64,000 nucleotides of DNA from the NCBI RefSeq assembly GCF_003515065.1, contig NZ_QXGH01000018.1:114486-178485 (forward strand), in the 5' to 3' direction. The DNA is from Nocardioides immobilis (GTDB lineage Bacteria > Actinomycetota > Actinomycetes > Propionibacteriales > Nocardioidaceae). This document shows, in pieces, positions 53,772 through 62,232 of the stretch (within the stretch, counting starts at the first letter, position 1; each line of letters begins with the position of its first letter). Below the pieces are notes generated by a model, which saw only the letters and a list, made by a program, of their open reading frames with translations, had not been told where the DNA came from and did not search any database. A program made the translations under genes and the position numbers.

Positions 53772-53858
53772 ATGACCGAGCTCTACCCCGACCACGTCAA
53801 CCCGTCGGCCCTGGTGATGTCCGCCGTCACCGCGTTCAAGCAGAAGGCGCGCGCCTGA
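53772..53858 (+). CDS. Possible very short ORF (28 codons), unknown
   Basis: After the thiolase an open frame encodes MTELYPDHVNPSALVMSAVT and a basic end (FKQKARA). No family is recognised and no good ribosome site is seen. It could be the remnant of a larger gene or chance. Confidence 0.25.
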   Translation: MTELYPDHVNPSALVMSAVTAFKQKARA

Positions 53859-53867
53859 CCTAAGAAC

Positions 53868-53917
53868 GAATGCAACAACGGACCTACGGCGAACGCCATA
53901 GGTCCGTTGTTGCATTC
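53868..53917. terminator. Very strong bidirectional hairpin
   Basis: A perfect 19-bp inverted repeat (arms 53868-53886 and 53899-53917) starts GAATGCAACAACGG on the left. The 12-base loop contains GGC-GAAC-GCC and can extend the stem. It sits between the convergent thiolase and acyl-CoA synthetase units. There is no U-run, as is common for actinobacterial terminators. Confidence 0.8.
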
Positions 53918-53921
53918 TCGG

Positions 53922-55439
53922 TCAGTGGTGGGACAAGTCGATGGCCCGCTTGAGCACCTTGCCGCTCGGCCCGAGCGGGAGGTCACCGACGATCCGCACG
54001 ATGCGGGGGTACTTGTCCCCGGCGATCCGCTCCTTGACGAAGGCACTGATCTCCTCCGTCGTCGCCTCGGCACCGGGCTTCAGCATGACGACCGCCGCGA
54101 CCTCCTCGCCGACCTTGTCGTCAGGGACGCCGATCACGGCGGACAGCTGCACCGCTGGGTGCGCGCTCAGGACGGCTTCGATGTCCGACGGATACACGTT
54201 GTGGCCGTTCCGGATGATGAGGTCCTTCTTGCGGTCGACGATCTCGACGAAGCCGTCCTCGTCGATCGTGACCAGGTCGCCTGTCGCGAACCAGCCGCCG
54301 GAATCGATCACGGCGGCCGTCGCGTCGGGTCGGCCGTAGTAGCCCGACATCACTGCGTGGCCGCGCACGTGAAGCTCGCCGACGTCGCCCACACCCAGCA
54401 CGGTGCCGTCGTCGCTGACGACCCGCTGCTCGATCCCCCACAACGGCTGGCCGACCTTGCCGGGCTTGTGGGAGCCCGGGCCGCAGACATGGGTGATCGG
54501 AGAGGTCTCGGAAAGGCCGTAGCCCTCGAACACCGGCACCGGTATCTCGCGGGCCAGCTCCTCGCGGAGGCCGGCTGCCAGGCCGCTCCCGCCCGACGCC
54601 ATCCATCGGAGGGAGGACAGGTCCCGCGGCTTCGATCGTTGTTCTGCCAGGACCGCTGCGTGCATGCTCGGCACCCCCATGAACAGGGTGATCCTGTGGC
54701 GCTCGACGAGATCCAGGGCCGCGGCGGCGTCGAACCGTGGCTGAAGCACCAGCTCGACGCCTGCGTGCAGGCCGGCGTTGAGGATGCAGGTCTGCCCGAA
54801 GGAGTGGAAGAACGGCAACGCGGCCAGCGCGACGTCGCCGGCCACCAGGCCGACCTTCTCGCTGAAGATGCGCGTATTCCACAGCAGGTTGTCATGCGTC
54901 AGCGCCGCGCCCTTCGGCGAGCCGGTGGTGCCCGACGTGTAGATGATCACCGCGAGATCAGAGGCGTCGGTACAGGCGATCTCGTCATCACCGACCGCGC
55001 ACGCTGCACTCTCGAGCAGGTCGGGAAGCCCCGTCTCCGGCCCGCCCGGTGGTCCGGCCGAGTAGACCACCTTCACACCGCAGGTCTCGGCGGCCTTGGC
55101 GACCGCTTCGTGGAAGCCGCTCCAGACGACGACGACCGTGGGCGCACAGTCACCGAAGATGAACTCGAGCTCCCCCGCAGTGAGCAGTGGGGACAGCGGG
55201 ACGACGGTGGCGCCGGCGCGGAGGGCGCCGTAGTAGGCCACGGGGAAATGCGGCACGTTCGGCATCACCATCGCCACCCGCTGCCCCCGGCCGACGCCGT
55301 CAGTGGCGAACAGACGGGCGCACTGCTTGGCGAGGGTGTCGAGAGTCTCGACCGACATGTCGACGTCGCCGAACCGCAACGCCGTGCGATGAGGCGCGGC
55401 CGCGGCCGCGCCCGACAGGATCTGTGCGACGTTGAGCAT
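53922..55439 (-). CDS. AMP-dependent acyl-CoA synthetase
   Basis: 505 residues of the ANL superfamily: P-loop IIYTSGTTGSPKGAALTHDN, GYGLSETSPITH, FATGDLVTIDEDGFVEI with DRKKDLIIRNGHNVYPSDIE, and the C-terminal catalytic Lys in GPSGKVLKRAI. It activates a carboxylic acid to its CoA thioester. Last gene of the molybdenum-hydroxylase operon; TGATG overlap with the SCP2-like gene upstream. Confidence 0.9.
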   Translation of the reverse strand: MLNVAQILSGAAAAAPHRTALRFGDVDMSVETLDTLAKQCARLFATDGVGRGQRVAMVMPNVPHFPVAYYGALRAGATVVPLSPLLTAGELEFIFGDCAPTVVVVWSGFHEAVAKAAETCGVKVVYSAGPPGGPETGLPDLLESAACAVGDDEIACTDASDLAVIIYTSGTTGSPKGAALTHDNLLWNTRIFSEKVGLVAGDVALAALPFFHSFGQTCILNAGLHAGVELVLQPRFDAAAALDLVERHRITLFMGVPSMHAAVLAEQRSKPRDLSSLRWMASGGSGLAAGLREELAREIPVPVFEGYGLSETSPITHVCGPGSHKPGKVGQPLWGIEQRVVSDDGTVLGVGDVGELHVRGHAVMSGYYGRPDATAAVIDSGGWFATGDLVTIDEDGFVEIVDRKKDLIIRNGHNVYPSDIEAVLSAHPAVQLSAVIGVPDDKVGEEVAAVVMLKPGAEATTEEISAFVKERIAGDKYPRIVRIVGDLPLGPSGKVLKRAIDLSHH

Positions 55440-55891
55440 CAGGACACCACCGACAGCAGAGCGATCACGCGCAGCGCGGTGACGGGATGGGTGACCAGGC
55501 CGCGCACAGCGAGCTTGCCGCCCGCGATCGCAGCCAGGACCCGGATGCCGCGCCTGGTGAAGAAGCCCACTGGCAAGAGTCCCGACGCCTTCATCCGCAG
55601 CTGTGACAGGTCGAGGATCTGCTCGACGGTTGCCGCCACGGTCACGCTGGGCTCGCCGACGACATCGTTGGAGATCGTGACGTCATGCGACCCGCAGGTG
55701 ATGGTGCAGGTGCTGTCGATATCGCTGGCGCTGATGATCACCGGCCGCTTGAGCTTGCGGGCAAGCCGGACCCGCGCAGGGAAGGCCTCGAGGTTCTGCG
55801 TCAGAAGCGTCGCGACGACGCCGGCGATGCCGTTGGCATCCGGTCCGTCGTCGAGTGTGACCGCGTAGTCACGGGTAGCCGGGTGGGCCAT
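55439..55891 (-). CDS. SCP2-like lipid-binding protein (tentative)
   Basis: 150 residues. The C-terminal half, SVTVAATVEQILDLSQLRMK, then GGKLAVRG, follows the pattern of sterol-carrier-protein-2 folds. The ATG at 55891 has a good AGGAG site; the longer frame upstream was rejected for lack of one. A carrier role for a hydrophobic intermediate would fit its position between XdhC and the acyl-CoA synthetase. Confidence 0.55.
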   Translation of the reverse strand: MAHPATRDYAVTLDDGPDANGIAGVVATLLTQNLEAFPARVRLARKLKRPVIISASDIDSTCTITCGSHDVTISNDVVGEPSVTVAATVEQILDLSQLRMKASGLLPVGFFTRRGIRVLAAIAGGKLAVRGLVTHPVTALRVIALLSVVS

Positions 55892-55944
55892 CGAATCTCC
55901 TAGGGATTGACCGTTGCTGGTGGGGTGCGGGCATCGAGAGGTAG

Positions 55945-57033
55945 TCATCGGTGGATCGCTCCTTCGCGTTCGCGCAACGGGAGCCCAGTGGCTCCCCGAG
56001 CTGCGGCGATGATCTCGGCGGCGATGGAGACCGCGGTCTCCTCCGAGGTTCGCGCCCCCAGGTCGAGGCCGATGGGCGAGGAGAGGCGGTCGAGCTGCCC
56101 TTCGGGGATCCCCGCGCCGCGCAGCGACTCGAGGCGGCTTCTGTGTGAGCGGCGACTGCCCATCACGCCGATGTAGCGTGCCGGCGTCTCCAGTGCGACC
56201 TCGAGGAGGGGGATGTCGAACTTCGGGTCGTGGGTCAGGACGCACAGGACGGTGCTCTCCTCGACCCTCTGGGTGCGCAGGTACCGGTGCGGCCAGTCGA
56301 CGACAAGGCGGTCGACGTCGGGGAACCGGGCCGCGGTTGCGAACACGGGCCGCGCGTCGCAGACCGTGACGTGGTAGCCGAGGAACTTCCCGATGTCTGC
56401 GACTGCGGCCGCGAAGTCGATCGCGCCGAAGACGATCATCCGCGGCGGGGGCGCGTACGACTGGAGGAACATCGAGGCAGACGGCAGCGAGCCGGTCGTC
56501 TGCCCGCCGTGGATGACGTCGGTGTCTGACTGGGTGAGCATGGCGCCCATCCGGGACACCAGGCTGTCGTCGGGCTTAAGGCCGGCCGCCGATGCGACCA
56601 CCCCGGACTCGTCCAGGGTGACGTGTTGCCCGACGGCGGTCCCGGAGGTGACGGTGGCGACGACGACCGGACGGTGGCCTCGGATCGCGTCGAGGACCTT
56701 GTCGAACGTCGGGTACTGCAGTTCTCCGACAGGCTCGACGAACACGTCGATGATGCCGCCGCAGGTGAGACCGGATGCGAATGCGTCGTCGTCGGTCACG
56801 CCGAAGCGCGCGAGCGCGGCCTCGCCACTCTTGATGACGTGCCGCGCCAGCTCGTAGGTGTCGCCTTCGACGCATCCGCCGGAGATGCTGCCGAGCACCT
56901 CCCCGGCCGCCGACACAGCCATCGCGGTGCCGGGTGGGCGCGGAGCGGAGCTCCAGGTCTGGACGACCGTGGCGAGCGCGAACGGTTCGCCTCGGGCGCG
57001 CCACGCAGTCAGCCCGTCGAGGATGTCGCGCAT
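55945..57033 (-). CDS. xdhC: XdhC-family molybdenum cofactor maturation protein
   Basis: 362 residues: XdhC/CoxI N-terminal domain (about 1-120; ATVVQTWSSAPRPPGTAMAV, SGGCVEGD) and C-terminal Rossmann-like XdhC_C domain (about 190-335; IVFGAIDFAAAVADIGKFLGY). These proteins bind and insert the cofactor into xanthine-dehydrogenase-type enzymes, so this one probably serves the hydroxylase encoded at 57515-61279. Confidence 0.9.
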   Translation of the reverse strand: MRDILDGLTAWRARGEPFALATVVQTWSSAPRPPGTAMAVSAAGEVLGSISGGCVEGDTYELARHVIKSGEAALARFGVTDDDAFASGLTCGGIIDVFVEPVGELQYPTFDKVLDAIRGHRPVVVATVTSGTAVGQHVTLDESGVVASAAGLKPDDSLVSRMGAMLTQSDTDVIHGGQTTGSLPSASMFLQSYAPPPRMIVFGAIDFAAAVADIGKFLGYHVTVCDARPVFATAARFPDVDRLVVDWPHRYLRTQRVEESTVLCVLTHDPKFDIPLLEVALETPARYIGVMGSRRSHRSRLESLRGAGIPEGQLDRLSSPIGLDLGARTSEETAVSIAAEIIAAARGATGLPLREREGAIHR

Positions 57034-57063
57034 CGGTCTCTCTTCACCGTCCGTGCGGAGGGC

Positions 57064-57486
57064 TCAGACGTCCCAGTCGGTCGGCAGGTCGCCCCAGGCG
57101 CCGATGAGGACGTTCAGGGCGCGGGCGTTCTCGATGGCGTCCTTCATCGTTCCTCGGACCAGGCGCACCTTGCCGCCCATGACCAGGTTCGCCGCGGGAG
57201 TCCTTCCCTCGGCGGCCTCCCGGAAGTGCTCGACCTTCCCCTGGAAGCTGGCGAAGACCTGGTCCTCGGGATGGAGGTTGGTCGCCGACCAGCTCACGAC
57301 CCGGCCGGCCACGATCTCGACCTGCGTGACCAGATCGGGCCGGTCCGTCACCCCGAAGCCCAGGATGCGATTGAAGTTGGCAGGGTCCTTGAGGGTCTTG
57401 CTCTGCCGTACGGCGAGCTCGCCCTGGTGTGCAGCGGCGGCTGCGGCGCACCACTCCTCGGAGAAGAACTTCAGCTGGTCGGTCAT
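57064..57486 (-). CDS. SCP2 sterol-carrier-like protein
   Basis: 140 residues starting LKFFSEEWCAAAAAAHQGE, the opening typical of short SCP2/sterol-binding proteins, ending with a helix and LIGAWGDLPTDWDV. Probably binds a hydrophobic substrate. Between the FAD subunit and XdhC genes in the same operon. Confidence 0.7.
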   Translation of the reverse strand: MTDQLKFFSEEWCAAAAAAHQGELAVRQSKTLKDPANFNRILGFGVTDRPDLVTQVEIVAGRVVSWSATNLHPEDQVFASFQGKVEHFREAAEGRTPAANLVMGGKVRLVRGTMKDAIENARALNVLIGAWGDLPTDWDV

Positions 57487-57514
57487 GGTCTTGCCTCTCT
57501 TGCTTCTCGGACGG

Positions 57515-58381
57515 TCACGGCCGGCGACCCAGGGCGCGCTGGATCGCGCGACCCGTCACCACGCCGATGAGGTGCCGGCGGTAGTCGACGGGCGCGTAGG
57601 TGTCACCCATGACGTCGATGCCGTCAGCGGCGCACTCGACGGCGCGTCGTACTGCGGCGTCGTCGATCACGGCGCCCTCGAGCGCGCGTTCTGCCTCCGC
57701 CGCACGCAGCGGTGTCGTCGCCACGCCGGTCAGGGCGACCCGGGCAGCCCGGCAGGTGCCGCCGGCGTCGATGGTGAGCCGGACCCCCGCCGCTGCGACG
57801 GCATAGCCCGAGGCCGGATGGGCGATCTTCACGTACGCCGTGACCGTCCCCGGCGCCGGCTTGGGAAGGTCGACGTGGGTGAGGATCTCGTCGTCGGCGA
57901 GGTCCGCGGTGAACAGGTAGGTGAAGAAGTCCTCGATGGGGATCTCACGGGCGCCCCGCAGGCTCTGGACGTGTACGACGACGTCCGTCGCGAGAGCCAC
58001 AGCCGGCCAGTCTCCGGCCGGATCGGCATGGGCCAGTGACCCACCGAAGGTCCCCAGGTTGCGCACGAGGGGGTCTGCCAGGTCCTCGCCCGCGTCCTCG
58101 ACGATCGACCACCGCCGGGTGACCGCGCCGTCGTTGATGAGGCGTTCATGAGTGACCAGTGCGCCGATCCTGAACCCCGACGGTGTCTCCTCGATCCCCC
58201 GCAGGTCGGCGAGACGGGAGATGTCCATGACCACTGCTGGGCCGGCGAGACGCAGCTTGAGCAGGGGGATGAGGCTCTGTCCGCCGGCCATGATCTTGGT
58301 CTCGTCGGCGTTGGCCGCCAGGATCGACATCGCATCGTGGAGGGTTTCCGGTGCGGCGTAGGCGAACGTCGACGGGATCAC
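57515..58381 (-). CDS. Molybdenum hydroxylase FAD subunit (CoxM-like)
   Basis: 288 residues from GTG 58381, with GTGA overlap to the large subunit gene. FAD-binding signatures AGGQSLIPLLKLRL (about 32-46) and NLGTFGGSLAHADPAGDW (about 107-125) are conserved, followed by the CO-dehydrogenase flavoprotein C-terminal domain. It passes electrons from the iron-sulfur subunit to the acceptor. Confidence 0.9.
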   Translation of the reverse strand: MIPSTFAYAAPETLHDAMSILAANADETKIMAGGQSLIPLLKLRLAGPAVVMDISRLADLRGIEETPSGFRIGALVTHERLINDGAVTRRWSIVEDAGEDLADPLVRNLGTFGGSLAHADPAGDWPAVALATDVVVHVQSLRGAREIPIEDFFTYLFTADLADDEILTHVDLPKPAPGTVTAYVKIAHPASGYAVAAAGVRLTIDAGGTCRAARVALTGVATTPLRAAEAERALEGAVIDDAAVRRAVECAADGIDVMGDTYAPVDYRRHLIGVVTGRAIQRALGRRP

Positions 58382-60756
58382 TTCGCGGCCTCCTGCAGCG
58401 CTGTCCACACCTTGGCGGGGGTGAGCGGCATGTCGAGGTTGTCGACGCCGAGCCGGCGCACCGCGTCCATGACCGCGTTGACGACGGCGGGCTGCGAACC
58501 GATCGCACCCGACTCACCGACACCCTTGACCCCGAGCGGGTTGACGGGCGAAGGCGTGACGGTGTGGCCCGTTTCGAGACGGGGCAGCTGGTGCGCCCGG
58601 GGAACGGCGTACTGCATGAAGCTGGCCGCCGTCGGCTGGCCGTCCTCGTCCCAGGAGAGACCTTCGTAGAGGGCCTGACCGATGCCTTGTGCGACTCCGC
58701 CGTGGATCTGGCCGTCGACGAGCTGCGGGTTGATCAGGTTGCCGCAGTCGTCGACGGCGATGTAGCGGTCGATGGTGATGGCGCCGGTGTCGGGGTCGAC
58801 CTCCACTGCGGCGACGTGCACCCCGAACGGGCTGGTGAAAGCGGGTGGGTCGAACACCGCCATCTCCTTCAGCGTCGGCTCCATCCCCTCGGGGAGGTCG
58901 ACTCCCCGCCACGCCTCGACGGCGACGTCCTCGAAGCTCAGCTGCCGGCCACCGTCCGGGCCGACGGTGAAGACCCCGTCCTGGTAGACGAGGTCGTCGA
59001 CATCGGCGTCGAGCAGGTGGGCGGCGAGCCGGGTGGCCTTGGCCATGATCTTGCGAGCGGCGAGCGCGGCTGAGGTCCCGGCGCTGGACATCGATCGTGA
59101 GTTGAACGTCCCGGTGCCGAAGTGAACGATGTCGGTGTCGCCCTGGAGCACCTCGACGTCGTCGATGTCGAGCCCGAGCTCGGTCGCAACGATCTGGGCG
59201 ATCGAGGTCTCGTGGCCCTGGCCGGCGGCGTCGATGCCGACCTGGACGATCACCGACCCAGTCCTGGTCACCGTGATGACCGATTGCTCCCAGGTGGCCC
59301 GGTCGAAGCCCACGAGCTGCAGCTGGAACGCGTCGCCGAACCCGCAGAACTCGGTGTAGACACTCAGCCCGAGTCCGACGATCCTTCCTTGCGTCCGGGC
59401 TGCCTCCTGCTCGGCGAGCAGCGCATCCCAGCCGACCATGTCGAGCGCCTTGTCCAGGGCCCTCTCGTAGTCGCCGGAGTCGTAGGTCATGCCGGTGGCG
59501 TTCGAGTACGGGAACTGGTGCGGCTGGATGAAGTTCCGGCGGCGCAGCTCGACGCGGTCGATACCGGTCTTGGCGGCGAGCTCGTCGACAGCCCGCTCGA
59601 TCAGGTAGGCGGCCTCCGGCCGTCCTGCGCCTCGGTAGGTCTCGGTGGTGCTGGTGTTGGTGAAGACACCGTGGATGTCGACATCGGCGACGGCGATGTC
59701 GTAGACCCCGGGGAAGACCATCCCCGCCACCACCGGGATGCCGGCGCCCATGCCCGAGACGTAGGCACCCAGGTTGGCGTAGGTCGTGACCTTCAGGGCC
59801 AGGATCTTGCCCTGGTCGTCAGCGGCCAGCGAGACGTACTCGACGTGGTCGCGCCCGCCGGACGTGCCGGTGAAGTGCTCGGCCCGCGTCTCTGCCCATC
59901 GCACCGGCCGGCCCAGGCGGCGGCTCACCGCGGACACGATGACGTCCTCGGGATAGAGGCACAGCTTCGATCCGAACGCCCCACCGACGGCGGGAGTGAC
60001 GACGCGGATGCGGTTCTCGGGGATGCCGATGGCGATCGAGAGGTTCCGGCGTACGACGTGGACGTTCTGCGTGCCGAGGTACAACGTGAGCGTGCCGGTG
60101 CCGACCTGGTAGTCGGCAAGGGACACGCGCGCCTCCAGCGAGCTGGCGTGGACGCGCTGGTTGACCAACCGGACATCGATCACGTGATCGGCAGCCGCTG
60201 CCACGGCCTCCCAGTCGCCGGTGCCGAGGTGCCAGAGGTAGGAGGTGTTGCGCTCGTAGTGCTCGTGCACCAGAGGCGCGCCCTCACGTGCAGCGCCCTC
60301 CGTGTCGACCACCGCAGGACGTTCGACGTACTCGACGTCGACGAAGTGGATGGCGTCGTCAGCCTGGGCGCGGGTCTCGGCGACGACCACCGCCACTCCC
60401 TCACCGACGTACTTCACGGTCTCGCGAGCGAGCGGGTACCGAGCGGGGATGCCGTCCATGATGGGCAGCGTCCAGTCGGTCGGGATCGTTCCGACCTCGT
60501 CGTCGCCGAAGTCGGCGGCCGTGAAGACCGCGACCACACCCGGTTGGGCACGAGCGGCGTCGGTGTTGATGGAGACGATGTCCGCATGGGCGAGGGTGGA
60601 GCGCACCACCGACGCGTAGACCAGCCCGGTCAGCTTGATGTCCTCGGTGAACTTTCCCGTGCCCGTCAGGAACCGGAAGTCTTCGCGCCGGGGCACGGAC
60701 TCTCCGACGTACTGCCTCGAGGTCACCGGTTGCGCCGGTGCCGTCGTGCTACTCAT
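58378..60756 (-). CDS. Molybdenum hydroxylase large subunit (aldehyde-oxidase/form-II CoxL-like)
   Basis: 792 residues. It has the Ald_Xan_dh N-terminal domain (about 15-130), the cofactor-binding region and the catalytic Glu in GVGESGAIGS (E748). At the active-site loop it carries TYRGAGRPEAAY, the form found in form II enzymes, and not the AYxCSFR of true CO dehydrogenase. So it is not expected to oxidise CO; it likely hydroxylates a heterocycle, alkyl-CoA or other C-H bond with water. Starts inside the end of the small-subunit gene. Confidence 0.9.
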   Translation of the reverse strand: MSSTTAPAQPVTSRQYVGESVPRREDFRFLTGTGKFTEDIKLTGLVYASVVRSTLAHADIVSINTDAARAQPGVVAVFTAADFGDDEVGTIPTDWTLPIMDGIPARYPLARETVKYVGEGVAVVVAETRAQADDAIHFVDVEYVERPAVVDTEGAAREGAPLVHEHYERNTSYLWHLGTGDWEAVAAAADHVIDVRLVNQRVHASSLEARVSLADYQVGTGTLTLYLGTQNVHVVRRNLSIAIGIPENRIRVVTPAVGGAFGSKLCLYPEDVIVSAVSRRLGRPVRWAETRAEHFTGTSGGRDHVEYVSLAADDQGKILALKVTTYANLGAYVSGMGAGIPVVAGMVFPGVYDIAVADVDIHGVFTNTSTTETYRGAGRPEAAYLIERAVDELAAKTGIDRVELRRRNFIQPHQFPYSNATGMTYDSGDYERALDKALDMVGWDALLAEQEAARTQGRIVGLGLSVYTEFCGFGDAFQLQLVGFDRATWEQSVITVTRTGSVIVQVGIDAAGQGHETSIAQIVATELGLDIDDVEVLQGDTDIVHFGTGTFNSRSMSSAGTSAALAARKIMAKATRLAAHLLDADVDDLVYQDGVFTVGPDGGRQLSFEDVAVEAWRGVDLPEGMEPTLKEMAVFDPPAFTSPFGVHVAAVEVDPDTGAITIDRYIAVDDCGNLINPQLVDGQIHGGVAQGIGQALYEGLSWDEDGQPTAASFMQYAVPRAHQLPRLETGHTVTPSPVNPLGVKGVGESGAIGSQPAVVNAVMDAVRRLGVDNLDMPLTPAKVWTALQEAAK

Positions 60757-61279
60757 CGACCGACTCCGGACCAGCCGCGGACAGCTCGACGAGGGCATCG
60801 ACGATGTTCTGGTAGCCGGTGCAACGGCAGATGTTGCCGGTGAGTCCGTGCTGGACCTGTGCGGTCGTCAGTGGTTCGTCGGTCTCGAGCAGGTTCAGCG
60901 CCGTCATCACGACGCCCGGCGTGCAGAAGCCGCATTGCAGTCCGTGCTTGCGTCGCAGCGCCTCCTGGACGGGGTGCAGTCCGTCCGGACCCTCGCCTCG
61001 CACCCCTTCGATCGTCGTCACCTCGCAGCCGTGGACCTGGGCCGCGAGGACCGTGCACGACTTCACGGCTCGTCCGTCGACGTGGACCGCACAGGCGCCG
61101 CACTGGCTGGTGTCGCAACCGACGTGGGTCCCGGTGAGGTTGCGTTCCTCCCGGAGGTGGTGCACCAGCAGGGTCCGCGCGTCCACCTCACAGCTCACCG
61201 GTCCCCCGTTGAGCACGTAGGAGATCGCAACCCGGTGCGCGTCAGCGGACCGTTCAGTGGTGACTGCGTGGTGTGACAT
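60749..61279 (-). CDS. Molybdenum hydroxylase [2Fe-2S] subunit (CoxS-like)
   Basis: 176 residues with two [2Fe-2S] sites: plant-type C55, C60, C63, C75 and the helical-domain site C116, C119, C151, C153. The protein has a 17-residue extension before the usual start. It transfers electrons from the molybdenum centre to FAD. Eight-bp overlap with the large-subunit gene. Confidence 0.93.
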   Translation of the reverse strand: MSHHAVTTERSADAHRVAISYVLNGGPVSCEVDARTLLVHHLREERNLTGTHVGCDTSQCGACAVHVDGRAVKSCTVLAAQVHGCEVTTIEGVRGEGPDGLHPVQEALRRKHGLQCGFCTPGVVMTALNLLETDEPLTTAQVQHGLTGNICRCTGYQNIVDALVELSAAGPESVDE

Positions 61280-61309
61280 GGGTGGGCGCTCCGTTGACTC
61301 GAGGGGTGA

Positions 61310-61948
61310 TCAGTGCTGGCGGCGCCGTGAACGTCGCTGTGACGCCCGCCGGGTGCCGATGACGAGGAGCAGTGCGCAGACCAGCGAGGCCGCCACCACG
61401 GCCGAGCGGCGAGCTACCGCGTCGCTTGCCACTGCGAGGAGATCCAGCGGTTCCGCCGGCGCGAGGTCGCCTTCGGAGCTTGGCTCGAGCTCACCGGAGG
61501 TCGGCTGGTCAGCAGCGAGCTGCTGCGCGAGTGCGTCAGCGAACTGGCCGATCAGCCGGTCGCTGACATCGGCCATGACGCCGCGGCCGAACTGGGCGGG
61601 CTTCCCGGTGAGCTTGAGGTCGGTCTCGAGATCCACCCGGGTCCGACCTCCATCGGCGGTCAGGTTGGCGACGACAGTGATCGACGCGCGCCCGTTGGAC
61701 CCGTCCTGGCCCTGCCCTTCCAGCACGATCCGGTGAGCTGCGGCGTCGCGTTCGATGAACGTCGCCTGCCCCCGGTAGGTCAGCGTGATCGGTCCGAGCT
61801 TGACCTTGCACCGTCCGGTGATGTCGTCGCCGTCGACGGTGTCGACCGCAGCTCCTGGCATGCACAGGGCCGTTCTACGGACGTCGTTGAGGACGTCCCA
61901 GGCCGCGTCGACATCGTCATCGACGTGGAACGAGTGCTCGAGTTTCAC
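61310..61948 (-). CDS. CoxG-like SRPBCC protein with C-terminal membrane anchor
   Basis: 212 residues from GTG 61948 (AGGA upstream). About 1-150 is a CoxG-type SRPBCC domain (FHVDDDVDAAWDVLNDV; DTVDGDDITGRCKVKLGPI). The C-terminus has a linker and one hydrophobic helix (about 180-197) with a basic tail. CoxG anchors CO-dehydrogenase-type enzymes at the membrane; the same role is likely here. First gene of the eight-gene operon. Confidence 0.85.
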   Translation of the reverse strand: MKLEHSFHVDDDVDAAWDVLNDVRRTALCMPGAAVDTVDGDDITGRCKVKLGPITLTYRGQATFIERDAAAHRIVLEGQGQDGSNGRASITVVANLTADGGRTRVDLETDLKLTGKPAQFGRGVMADVSDRLIGQFADALAQQLAADQPTSGELEPSSEGDLAPAEPLDLLAVASDAVARRSAVVAASLVCALLLVIGTRRASQRRSRRRQH

Positions 61949-62026
61949 GTGCTGGTCCTTGCTCCGAGCAACTCTCGGTCTCAGCCCGACGACTCCGTCT
62001 GCGGTCGGTGTGGGCGCTGTCACATC

Positions 62027-62055
62027 ACGGTAGAGAACACTCGCTCTCATGTCAA
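62027..62055 (-). promoter_or_regulatory. Sigma-70 promoter with operator-like dyad for the molybdenum hydroxylase operon
   Basis: On the minus strand -35 TTGACA (62055-62050) and -10 TACCGT (62032-62027) are separated by exactly 17 bp. The spacer holds an imperfect dyad with arms GAGAG/GAGAA-type ends and TCTC. It is a near-consensus promoter, probably kept off by a repressor, ahead of CoxG at 61948. Confidence 0.75.
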
Positions 62056-62117
62056 CGACACGCACGATCCACGCCGGACTGGCGCAGGAGACCCCGGCCT
62101 GACGTGATCTCCGCGGC

Positions 62118-62181
62118 GGCGCACCTGTCCCAGGTCGAGGCGCACGCGTCCTATGACGCGCCAAACGGGCCCTCCTACCGT
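62118..62181 (+). promoter_or_regulatory. Activator-dependent promoter, copy G
   Basis: GGCG-N5-GTCCCA, 6 bp, GGCG-N5-GTCCTA, 22 bp, then -10 box TACCGT (62176-62181). It precedes the SDR at 62233. Confidence 0.8.
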
Positions 62182-62232
62182 GAAGGCGGCCGAGGTCGAG
62201 GGAGCTCACCCTCAACGCACAGGAGACGACAG

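Noticed and set aside
53907..55868. 653-codon plus-strand frame opposite the acyl-CoA synthetase and SCP2-like genes
   Set aside because: No motifs; minus-strand genes are tightly overlapped and well supported.
59122..60843. 573-codon plus-strand frame opposite the molybdenum hydroxylase large subunit
   Set aside because: Antisense shadow of a gene with conserved active-site sequence.
58378..61279. Carbon monoxide dehydrogenase
   Set aside because: The large subunit lacks the AYxCSFR loop needed for the Mo-Cu site; it is a form II/aldehyde-oxidase-like enzyme.
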